Source of the DNA: Triticum aestivum
Taxonomy: Eukaryota; Streptophyta; Magnoliopsida; Poales; Poaceae
Length of the DNA: 64,000 bases
Reading direction: 5' to 3'
NCBI RefSeq assembly: GCF_018294505.1
Contig: NC_057800.1
Span: 474,769,037-474,833,036 of the forward strand
Every line of letters starts with the position of its first letter. The stretch's first letter is position 1. A model generated the notes under the pieces. It did not search any database, was not told the origin of the DNA, and was given only the letters and a program-made list of their open reading frames with translations. The position numbers were made by a program, and so were the translations under genes. Below, piece after piece: positions 55,320-64,000 of this stretch.

Positions 55320-55980
55320 ATCTTATTGTGGGCACCGTGTTGCCTTGTAATAGGCTAGCTGATACTTTTGATGTTGATATGCCTTCGTGCATAATCGCTG
55401 CCACTTGCTCTTCCTTTGGGTGATGAACTTTCCAAAGTACTTTCTGCAATAAAAAATCTTCAAGTGCCACCGCGGTTGTACTGTTAGGCGGAATATGATG
55501 TCTGCATATATGAAATCAAAACATCCGATTTTTTTAAGTATATGACCAAATTTTTGAGATACATAATACCTGCCATCGTTGAGCGTGAAGTTGGCTTGGC
55601 CAATCTTGAAGTGGAGTTTTATAAACCCACATTGTTGGAGGAAATAGCAGCTCCTATATATATATGATGCCGGTTTACCATGTAAACCGTGCCGGGTTAT
55701 AATAAACACCGTGTTACTCCATAATAGGATGTTAACAAAAAAATCAAACCGGGCAAATAGTCGCCGGATTAAAAATGGACCGTGTTCCGTCAATTGACAG
55801 TGTGAACCGGTTGAAAACTTTGTCGGTTTAAAAACGCATTAAAAAGAAAGAAATATCTTTCAAAGAAAACTGTGAAGCAAAGGCAATGACAAAACCGTTT
55901 GCAAAAAAGGCTTATTTGAGCTGATCAGATGGCGTTACCATGGCCGAACACGACCTAGCTCCCGATAGGTGTAACTATGG
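55320..55980. other. R3 spacer between antisense gene and repeats
   Basis: AT-rich with a few GCCGGTTTA and AACCGGxxxAAAA motifs. No supported gene; the minus frame 55323-55793 has no family resemblance. Confidence 0.45.
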
Positions 55981-56019
55981 TTCTAGTCAGCCAGGTCCCC
56001 AAATGAAACTGTGGCATTT

Positions 56020-56200
56020 ATGCCGATCAAGTGGCATGGCAATTGTTCGGGTTCGACCAAGCCCCCAAGTGATTCTGTGGCCTTAGGCCGATCAAGAGGC
56101 ATGACTGGTTCAGACGTGACCAAGTCCCCAAGTGATCTGGTGGCTCTCACCTATCAAGAGGTATTGTATTGGTTCGGACACGACCAAACCCCCAAGTGAT
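56020..56200. repeat. ~67-bp tandem repeat in R3
   Basis: Three imperfect copies of CGATCAAGxGGCATG, GGTTCGGACxCGACCAAGCC, CCCAAGTGAT. This is the same unit as the R1 repeat at 24421-24830. Confidence 0.7.
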
Positions 56201-56381
56201 ATAACATGATGCTTTTAAAAAGCTAACTCAAGGGGTAAACCGGAGGCCGCTTTAGAACAACTCCGTGTAACCACACATGATGTAAAAGAACAGATACCCC
56301 GCTTTAGCTGAGTTTCCGGTTTATTATATTTAATCATAATATATACATCATTGTAATATGTACATAAGTAGAGACAATGGC

Positions 56382-57551
56382 TCAGGTATAGTAAGGCCGA
56401 AGATGAGCTATGTTCCACGGCCTATTGGTCTCCTCCTCTGATGTACGTGAGTCCTTATGCTCTCGAATATCGATCAGATAGTATGACCCATTGTGCAGAT
56501 TCTTGCTGACCACGAAAGGCCCCTCCCAATGTGGGGATAGCTTATGCATATCAGTCTGATCTTGGATGAGCCGAAGCACCAAATCTCCTTCCTGAAAGGT
56601 TCTGGTTCTGACTCGGCGACTGTGATAACGACAAAGATCCTGTTGGTAAATCGCCAAGCGGGCAGCTGCTATGTCACGTTCTTCATCCAACAGGTCCAAA
56701 GCGTCCTGCCGTGCTGTCTCATTGTCTGCTTCAACATATGCCGCCACACGGGGTGAATCATGACGGATATCACTGGGGAGAACCGCCTCCGCTCCATAAA
56801 CCATGAAGAACGGTGTGTATCCTGTTGATCTGTTGGGTGTAGTATTGATTCTCCATAACACAGATGGTAAATCTTCTACCCAACAACCCGATGTTCTCTG
56901 CAAAGGAACCATAAGTTGGGGCTTGATGCCTCTCAAGATCTCTTGATTAGCCCTTTCTGCTTGACCATTGGATTGTGGATGTGCCACCGATGAGACGTCG
57001 AGCCGGATGTGCTCCCGTTCGCAGAACTCCTTCATAGCACCTTTGGACAAATTGGTACCATTATCTGTGATGATACTGTGTGGAAAGCCAAACCGGAAAA
57101 TCACTGTTTTGATGAACTGAACCGCCGTGGCCGCATCACACTTGCTAACAGGTTCTGCCTCCACCCACTTTGTAAACTTGTCAACCGCCACCAGGAGGTG
57201 GGTCTTCTTATCTTTGGACCTTTTGAAAGGCCCAACCATATCCAGCCCCCAAGTCGCAAACGGCCAAGTAATTGGAATCATTCTCAATTCTTGAGCCGGT
57301 ACATGAGCACGTCTTGAAAACTTTTGGCAACCATCACATCGTCTGACCAGATCCTCTGCATCAGCATGAGTAGTTAACCAATAAAAGCCATGGCGAAACG
57401 CTTTAGCCACCAGAGATTTTGAACCGGCATGGTGACCACAATCTCCTTCGTGGATCTCACGCAAAATTTCACGGCCTTCTTTAGGATACACACAACATTG
57501 AAATGCTCCTGACATACTGCAATGATGCAACTTGCCGTTGATAATAGTCAT
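56382..57551 (-). pseudogene. R3 integrase
   Basis: 389 open residues downstream of an in-frame TGA (about 57573-57575) that separates it from RNase H. Order: zinc-binding HHCC region (GDCGHHAGSKSLVAK ... RRCDGCQKFSRR, residues ~37-80); DDE core with D at ~104 (WGLDMVGPF), D at ~163 (IITDNGTN) and E at ~199 (SNGQAERANQE); then a C-terminal part with the GPY/F-type motif SPHWEGPFVV near residue 345. Catalytic residues are all present, so integrase decayed less than the rest. It ends with ...HLRPYYT and stop, as is usual for this lineage. Confidence 0.88.
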
Positions 57552-57575
57552 GGACTTGGATCGCCGGATTATCTG

Positions 57576-58260
57576 TCAGGCCAGAGTCTCATCCTCTGGT
57601 AACTCGCCCCGGTTCTTGTACGCCAGGTAAGGAAGCGTCCAATCCGGAATAACATGAAGAGGTGCCACCAATTGAGCCTCCGGATCAGGAATAGCCAAAT
57701 CCGCTTCACCAGGGATCTTGACCGACGGGTTGTGCAGCACATCCAGAAAAACATTGGGCGGGACCGGTTTGCACTGAGAGCCCAGCCGGCTTAAAGCATC
57801 CGCCGCTTCATTCTTCCGTCGGTCCACGTGGTCCACCTGATATCCTTTAAAATGACCTGCAAAAATGTCCACCTCACATGATACGCTGCCATGAGTGGGT
57901 CCTTGGAGTCCCAAGTGCCAGACACTTGTTGAGCCATGAGGTCCGAGTCACCAAAGCACTTAACTCGACTTAGGCTCATCTCCTTAGCCATCCGAAGACC
58001 ATGGAGCAAGGCTTCATACTCAGCTGCATTGTTAGTACAAGGAAACATTAAGCGGAGAACGTAGCAAAACTTATCACCTCGTGGGGAAGTTAATATGACT
58101 CCAGCCCCCGAGCCTTCCAATTGCCTGGATCCGTCAAAATGGATGGTCCAATATGTGTGATCCGGCTTTTCCTCCGGTTCTTGCATTTCCATCCAATCAT
58201 TGATGAAATCAACTAGTGCTTGAGACTTCACCGCTGTCCGAGGCACATACTTCAATCCGT
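57576..58260 (-). pseudogene. R3 second (archaeal-type) RNase H and linker
   Basis: The segment starts with IHFDGSRQLEGSGAGVILTS (about 58145), continues with NNAAEYEALLHGLRMAKE and FGDSDLMAQQVSG (about 57945), and so has the D-E-D acidic set of an RNase HI fold. A frameshift near 57880 moves the end (VDHVDRRKNEAADALSRL) into another frame. This extra RNase H between the Ty3-type RNase H and integrase is the hallmark of the Tat lineage of plant Gypsy elements. Confidence 0.8.
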
Positions 58261-59520
58261 GTGGCCCAAGCTCTATAGCCCACTTGGCAATCCGGCCAGT
58301 CGCTTCCTGGTTCTGGATGATATCCCCCAAAGGAGCAGAACTGACCACCGTAATTGGGTGCCCTTGGAAATATTGCTTAAGCTTCCAGCTTGCCATAAAA
58401 ACTCCGTACACCAGCTTCTGCCAATGCGGATACCTTTGCTTGGACTCAATAAGTACCTCGCTGATATAATAGACCGGACGTTGAACCGGATGCTCCTTAC
58501 CTGCCTCCTTTCGCTCCACCACAATAGCCATGCTGACCGCACAAGCATTAGCAGCCACATATAGCAGTAACGGCTCCTTGTCAATGGGAGCGGCGAGCAT
58601 AGGCGGATTGGCCAATTGCCGCTTTAAGTCCTCAAATGCTTCATCAGCAGCAGAACTCCAGACGAACTGATCCGTCTTCTTCAACATCTGATACAAAGGG
58701 ATTGCCTTCTCACCAAGACGGCTGATAAACCGGCTTAACGCGGCAATCCGGCCTGCCAGGCGTTGAACATCATTGATACACTTCGGTTTAGCCAGGGAGG
58801 TGATGGCTGTGATTTTCTCCGGATTAGCCTCAATTCCCTTGTTGGACACCAGAAAACCCAATAACTTGCCCGCCGGTACACCAAAGACACACTTGTCCAG
58901 ATTAAGCATCATCTTGTATGTCCTCAGGTTATCAAAGGTTTCCTTCAAATCATCAATCAGAGTCTCCTTCTCCCTGGATTTGACCACGATATCATCCATG
59001 TAAGCATGTACATTACGGCCAATCTGCTTGTGAAGACAATTTTGCACACACCGTTGATAAGTTGCCTGGGCACTCTTGAGCCCAAAGGGCATAGACACAT
59101 AGCAGAAGGCTCCAAAGGGAGTTATGAATGTCGTCTTCTCCTGGTCCTTAACTGCCATTTTGATCTGATGATAGCCAGAATATGCATCCAAAAACTTAAA
59201 TGCTCACAACCCGCCGTAGCATCAATAATTTGATCAATACGGGGGAGGGCAAAAGGATCTGCTGGGCAAGCCTTATTAAGATCTGTGTAATCCACACACA
59301 TGCGCCAGGTGCCGTTTTTCTTAAGGACCAGTACCGGATTGGCAAGCCACTCAGGGTGAAAAACTTCAACAATAAAGCCAGCTGCTAAAAGCCTGGCTAC
59401 CTCTTCTCCAATCGCCTTGCGTCTTTCTTCGTTAAACCGGCGGAGGAACTGTTTCACCGGTTTGTATTTAGGATCCACATTAAGGGTGTGCTCAGCAAGT
59501 TGCCTCGGTACACCTGGCAT
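58261..59520 (-). pseudogene. R3 reverse transcriptase and first RNase H
   Basis: 59122-59520 encodes the RT N-terminal part (LAAGFIVEVFHPEWLANPVL, MCVDYTDLNKACPADPF). A one-base loss in a T run near 59195-59200 shifts the frame. The next frame (from 59191) holds MDAYSGYHQIKM, FGLKSAQATYQR and the catalytic AYMDDIVVKS at 58991-59002. GFLVSNKGIEANPEKI and the connection and RNase H domain (LLLYVAANACAVSMAIV, RYPHWQKLVYGVFMASWKL) follow. In the RNase H the usual first catalytic Asp of the LYVA segment looks replaced. The frame then runs on into the second RNase H. Confidence 0.85.
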
Positions 59521-59583
59521 GTCAGAGGGCTTCCATGCAAAAATGTCCCGACTCTCACGGATGAACTCGATGAGTGCGCTTTC

Positions 59584-60383
59584 CTATTTCGGATCCAAGT
59601 TGGCACTGATGCTGAACTGCTTGGACGAATCACTAGGTACAAAGTCAACAAGCTTAGTTTCTGCTGCCGATTTGAACTTCAGGGCCGGATCATGCTCCGT
59701 AGTTGGCTTCTTTAATGGAGTCATGTCCGCCGGATCAACATTGTCCTTATAATATTTCAGCTCCTCGGTGGCACAAACCGACTCTGCATAGGCCGCATCT
59801 CCTTCCTCGCACTCCAAAGCAATTTTGCGGCTTCCGTGAACCGTTATTGTCCCCTTGTGACCCGGCATCTTGAGCTGCAAATACACATAACAGGGCCGTG
59901 CCATAAACTTGGCGTAGGCCGGTCACCCAAACAGGGCGTGATATGGACTTTGGATTTTCACCACTTCAAACGTCAATGTCTCCGACCTGGAATCATGATC
60001 ATCTCCAAAGGCCACTTCCAGAGCTATCTTACCAACAGGATATGCTGACTTGCCAGGTACTACACCATGGAACACCGTATTAGACGGTTTGAGATTTTTA
60101 TCTGTTAGTCCCATACGACGGAAGGTCTCATAGTGCTGCTCCCTCCATCCATGAGTACTTTGGTGAACTTGTAACCTCCCACCTGAGGTGCCACCACCAG
60201 AGCCAACTGACCCGGATTATCAACCTGGGGAGGGTGATCCTCTCTGCTCGATATGATCGGCTGCTCAGACCAGCGCAGATAACGGGGCACGACCGGTTCC
60301 ACAGAGTTAACTGCCTGCCTCTGAACCTTCCGGTCTCGCTTGTCCAAGCTAGTGGTGAAAACATGGTACTGCCCACTATTCAA
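59584..60383 (-). pseudogene. R3 aspartic protease region
   Basis: After a TAG at 60414-60416 the frame resumes (QYHVFTTSLDKRDRKVQRQ) and reaches the protease active site KVLMDGGSS at about 60160-60135. Just after DGGSS a small deletion shifts the frame (about 60125). Protease sequence continues in another frame from 60114 (MGLTDKNLKPSNTVFHGV, YPVGKIALEVAFG) and through a TGA (59920-59922, probably from a Trp codon) to the linker before RT (MARPCYVYLQLKMPGHKG). A further in-frame TAG lies near 59581. Confidence 0.8.
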
Positions 60384-60416
60384 CTGCTTTGGGTTGCTTT
60401 GGTAACCTGACTGTTG

Positions 60417-61832
60417 CTATTGTTGGTTGTAACCACCCTGGTTGTTCTGATTATTTTGATCATTATGTCCGCCCGGATTACCATTAAATCCTAAACCGGA
60501 ATTTCCTCCAGCGTAACCTGGCCCGGACCCTGAGCCACCGCCGGAGCCGTGATCATATCGGAAAGCATTAGAATTCTTGAAGTCCTGCATAATGAAGCAA
60601 TCCTTCCAAAGGTGGTTTGCTGGCGCCTCCTTCGTCCCATGTCTTGGATAGGGCTGGCTCAGTAGATAGTTTAGGCGGTCCGGGTTAGGGTTGGGTGCCC
60701 CATTGCGATTTTTTGGTTTACCCTTGTGTCGCTGGCCATTGTCCTGCGTGTTGGTATTAGCCACAAAGTCCATGTTACCATCCGCTTTACGCTTGCCTCC
60801 ACCACCATTGCCTGCCCAGTGATGCTGCTGACCTTTGGAGTTGCTGTTCCTCTTTCCCTTCCCTGCCTTGTCATCATTAGATTCGGGATCCTTGGTACTA
60901 TCAGAATCAGCATACTTTACCAAAGCAGCCATGAGGGTCCCCATGTTAGTGCAATGACGCTTCATCCGTCCCAACTTCAGCTTTAGGGGCCCAAACCGGC
61001 AGTTGCCTTTTAGGGTTACTACAGCGGTGTCAGCGTTGATGCGGTCTAATGAATGCAACACTTGTGAAACCTGGCGCACCCAATGAGTCGTCGATTCTCC
61101 TTCCTCCTGGACGCAGGCAGCTAAGTCCACTATCGACATAGGCTGTTTACATGTATCCTTGAAATTGCTGATAAACCGGGCTCGTAATTGGGCCCATGAA
61201 CTGATAGAATTAGCCGGCAAGCTTTTTAACCAAGTACGGGCCGTTCCTTCAAGCATCATGGTGAAGTATTTCGCACACGCCGCGTCATCCACATCAAGCA
61301 TCTCCATGGCCATCTCATAGCTCTCCACCCATGTCTCTGGAGGTTGATCCGCCGTGTAATTTGGTACTTTGCGCGGGCCTTTGAAATCATTGGGCAGGCG
61401 CACATTGTGTAAAGCGGGGACAAGGCAAGGCACCCCCAAAGAACTAGAAGTAACACCAGGTTCGATCGAGATAGTTGGACGAACCGGCGTGAGCTGCCGA
61501 GCCTGATGCTGTGCGGTCAACTCGGCCTCCCTGCACGCTCGGGCCCGGTCCACCACTTCCTGAGCGTTATCAGCACCACCCGCCGGGTTGTTGCCACGGG
61601 GTGCTCCACGTCGTTCATTACTCGACACTGCCGGTTCATCCATATGTCTGCTATAGCTACAGCTTGGATGGGGGGTTGAGTGGATCCGGTCGCGGCTATA
61701 CGAGTATGCTTCCTGTTGGACCAAAGCTGTCCTCAGAAGCTCCTTAACCCGTCGCGTCTCTACTGCCTGCGGTGAGTCACCTTCAATTGGAATGGCCTCC
61801 AGTCGTGCAGCAGCGGTGACAAGATTGTCCAT
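60417..61832 (-). pseudogene. R3 gag, main part
   Basis: 471 open residues with a gag domain at roughly residues 165-270 (WVESYEMAMEMLDVDDAACA, MLEGTARTWLKSLPANSISS, ARFISNFKDTCKQPM, STTHWVRQVSQVLHSL). A basic, Asn/Gly/Gln-rich tail follows, with a single CxH-like remnant (NHLWKDCFIMQDF) instead of a clear CCHC knuckle. It ends in a Gln/Asn-rich stretch at a TAG codon directly flanked by CAA codons; the same frame stays open beyond it into protease. The upstream frame joins with a one-base shift near 61850. Confidence 0.85.
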
Positions 61833-62883
61833 TGGGTTGGAGTAGTGACCCGGAGGTGTTTAAAACAGCCTGAGGTATAACGGTGTTTTGACGAGGTGGG
61901 TCCATCCGACGAGGCTGAACCGGTGCACCGGTCCCAGGAGCTTCCGCCCGGTTTCCCTCCAGCGGATTACCGACTCCTGCTCCCGGGGTGTTGAAAAGGT
62001 CTCTGGCCTTGAAAACCGGAGGCAAACGGGATCGGTACTTCCTGCTCATGACTTCATGCGACGCGCTCTGGTCTAGCATGAGCCTGTAGGCTTGTGCGTC
62101 TAGAGCGGCCCGCTCTATGGCCATCCTGGTGTCCTCAGCTGCCAGATCCGCCTTGGCCTAGGTGATCTGTTCCTTTACTTTTGCAATCTCTGCGTTGTGG
62201 ATGTCCTGATCCGCCGGATTAGCTTCCGCCATAAGCACAGCCAATGCATCAAATAGCTCTGATAGAACTTGAGCCGGCGGGCGCACAGGACCTCCTGCCC
62301 CGGCAACCATCGCCGCTGCTGAACCGGAGGTTGTTGCCGCAGCGGTCGAAGAATGAAGCGCTGCTTGTGTGCCGGCCATGAATATTCCGACTCGGTTGGG
62401 CAGATCAGAGGGGTCTGGAATACTGTCGCCATCGGAACAGCCCCCAATCTGGCCATCCTATAGCTGATAAAGAGATTCGGTTTCCCCGGTCGATGACTCG
62501 TCATCGGAACAAACGACGGTCTCGCCGCGAGATTCCGATCCATCCTCATAACTTCCTCCATGAATGACTCCCACAAAGGCACGCTTCATGGCCGGTTTAA
62601 CCTGGGTGGATCGCGCACGCTGAGCCGTCTCGACGAGGTCGGTGCAGATGTCCGGCTCAGGGCCCGGTGCACCGATCTTGCCAGTGAAAACGTGAATGCC
62701 ACCAAAGGGGACCCAGTACCTGTACTCAACTGAGCCGGCCTCGGGGCCCCAGCCTGCGTCGTCGATGTAGAGCTTGCCGCGACGAATCTTAGTCATCCGG
62801 CTTACAGCGTAGCCCTCGAGCCCTTCAAAGCGGCCCTCCAAGAACCTGAAACCATCGTGCGATAGCCCCACGGTGGGCGCCAA
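61783..62883 (-). pseudogene. R3 gag N-terminal region
   Basis: One minus-strand frame runs from the PBS (62883) to about 61850 with two stops, TAG near 62457 and TAG near 62157. It encodes FRFLEGRFEGLEGYAVSRM, YRYWVPFGGIHVFTGKIG, then a Ser/Asp/Glu-rich part, an Ala-rich segment (MAGTQAALHSSTAAATTSGS) and an Arg-rich linker. The frame is open through the PBS itself, so initiation must lie downstream; the true ATG is uncertain. It moves into the main gag frame by a shift near 61850. Confidence 0.7.
62864..62882 (-). other. Primer-binding site of R3 (tRNA-Lys CUU)
   Basis: The minus strand TGGCGCCCACCGTGGGGCT, two bases after the LTR, is identical to that of R1. It is complementary to the 3' end of tRNA-Lys(CUU). 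Confidence 0.87.
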
Positions 62884-62884
62884 C

Positions 62885-63396
62885 TGTCATGGTTTTGTCA
62901 CGGCAGATGTCCTAGAGAAAGGACTTAGTCGTGGAGCCATCGCGACGGGTTAGCTTGAAGGGGTTAAAGCGGACATAGGGACGCAAGAGAGTTTATACTA
63001 GTTCGGCCCCTTCAATGAAGGTAAAAGCCTACGTCTAGTTGTGATGGAATTGATGGGGTTTCGATGACTAGGGAGCAAACAAGCTTCGCCTATGTCTCGA
63101 GTTGTTTTCTGTCGTCCTTGAACCGCCGCCGGGTCGTCCCCTTATATACACGGGTGACGCCCGTCGGTTCACAGAGTCCCAACACCGGTCCATATGCATA
63201 TCCGGGTTGGTCTCTCCTTATTCCTAACTTACAATACAAGTTTATATACAAATGCCGGTTTACAGCTACAAGTCTAAAACCGACCACGGGCCTTAGGCCT
63301 TCGTCTGTCTTCTTGGGCTTTAGCACTCTTGAACTACTGATGAAGTTGACCCGGCCCATATAGGCCGGTTTACGCCCAGCAGTAATATCCCCAACA
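62885..63396 (-). mobile_element. 5' LTR of R3
   Basis: 512 bp. The minus-strand TATA box TATATAAG lies at 63141-63148, so the genomic RNA would start about 30 bp further left. The same length as the 3' LTR with only substitutions indicates a fairly recent insertion without indels. Confidence 0.9.
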
Positions 63397-63401
63397 GTGC
63401 G

Positions 63402-63898
63402 TGTGTGTATACTATCGACAAACTAGCCCCCAAGCTTGTATAACATACTAAGGTCCTAGGGTTACAAATCATATATAGTCGGCTTATCACAAGTGGGGAT
63501 AGAGTCCTCCGCGACTCTGGTAGCTTCGTGTTGTACGCCGAGTCCTCCACATGGGTCTTCTTATAACACGTCTCGGTCCAACCTATATGTGGCGCAAGAT
63601 GGAACCGACCCATGAGTCTTCATGTTGACCCACCACAACTAGAAATGATGTGCCCACCACACCACACACGCAATCGGCCACTAAGAAAATAAGCATATAC
63701 AATAGTACAACGGTATCTAGCTCACGATACGTCTCCATATTTTGTTGATGACACTGACGGACTTTGCATTTGATGCGTGCTCCTTATTTTGTTGATGACA
63801 CTTACGGTCATTGTATTTGAAGCGAAAGCACGATATGGTCACTGGACTTCAGAATAAGCTCATCACGGTCACCACATACATTTTCTCGTGCTAACCAA
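63402..63898. other. Right flank of R3, no gene recognised
   Basis: Non-coding. A short direct repeat, ATTTTGTTGATGACACT followed by ACGG and TTTGA-GCG, occurs at about 63738 and 63787. Nothing else can be assigned. Confidence 0.45.
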
Positions 63899-64000
63899 CA
63901 TGTGGTTGGATGGTTAGAGGACAGTGGTTTCTCGAGCCCACCAAGGTTAAAGTCCTGGTGCTCGCATTTATCTTGTGTTAATTTCAGTATTTTCCGGCGA
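63899..64000 (+). mobile_element. SINE-like element with pol III boxes (Au-SINE-like), cut by window end
   Basis: TGGTTGGATGGTTAGAGG (63903-63920) resembles an A box and GGTTAAAGTCC (63945-63955) a B box with one change from GGTTCAAGTCC. The following CTGGTGCTCGCATTTATC and TTTCCGGCGA are common in Triticeae sequences of this kind. The family name is uncertain and the 3' end is not visible. Confidence 0.45.

Larger units (their letters stand above)
50196..63396 (-). mobile_element. R3: full-length Gypsy element (Tat/Retand-like) with antisense gene
   Basis: A 13.2-kb element has equal-length LTRs 50196-50707 and 62885-63396 (512 bp each) and the perfect target-site duplication GTGCG (50191-50195 and 63397-63401). 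I count 15 differences between the LTRs by eye (about 3%), suggesting insertion around one million years ago at commonly used grass rates. The sense strand is minus: PBS 62864-62882, gag, protease, RT, RNase H, second (archaeal-type) RNase H, integrase, then a region with a plus-strand antisense gene, then the polypurine tract. The dual RNase H places it in the Tat lineage. Multiple stops and frameshifts inactivate it. Confidence 0.9.

Noticed and set aside
60417..62883. Intact gag gene
   Set aside because: The open part is long, but two in-frame stops and a frameshift lie upstream and a TAG separates it from protease.

Overview
This window is plant nuclear DNA made almost entirely of transposable elements, and its element families point to wheat, Aegilops or another Triticeae grass. 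The evidence is a BARE1/WIS/Angela-type Copia remnant, Sabrina/WHAM-like Athila LTRs, a Fatima-type Gypsy element, two CACTA transposons and MITEs. I see no bacterial features and no convincing intact single-copy host gene. Family names rest on remembered sequence, not on a search.

Layout, left to right. 1-752 is part of a minus-strand Athila-type LTR whose outer edge abuts a broken Copia element (753-4265: integrase, reverse transcriptase, RNase H and a truncated 3' LTR). 4266-5163 is unassigned. 5164-6089 is a plus-strand Athila-type LTR cut by element A (minus strand, 6090 to about 20851), which has a 3' LTR and a gag/protease pseudogene but no pol. Element A is split by a Fatima-type element (9589-18116, target-site duplication GTGTG). 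That element carries a decayed gag-protease on the minus strand and a separate multi-exon antisense gene on the plus strand. CACTA-1 begins at about 20852 and holds LTR element R1 (22440-29029, duplication GGTCC). CACTA-2 begins at 31665. It carries a decayed, multi-exon TnpA-like (Transposase_24 type) gene on the minus strand, split by LTR element R2 (35273-42282, duplication GTCAG). A MITE lies at 49214-49517. R3 (50196-63396, duplication GTGCG) is a full-length Gypsy element of the Tat/Retand type with gag, protease, RT, two RNase H domains, integrase and an antisense multi-exon gene. It is broken by several stops and frameshifts. A SINE-like pol III sequence starts at about 63899.

How the parts relate. 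R1, R2 and R3 share LTR ends, a primer-binding site matching tRNA-Lys(CUU), and an internal repeat rich in polypurine-tract-like motifs. R1 and R2 have no gag or pol, so they look like non-autonomous partners of an R3-type element. Both also carry a tRNA-Lys(CUU)-like sequence in sense orientation, the same isoacceptor that their PBS is complementary to. This is the most unusual signal in the window. The CACTA-2 gene contains a long array of duplicated exon/intron units. The nesting order implies at least five successive insertion layers.
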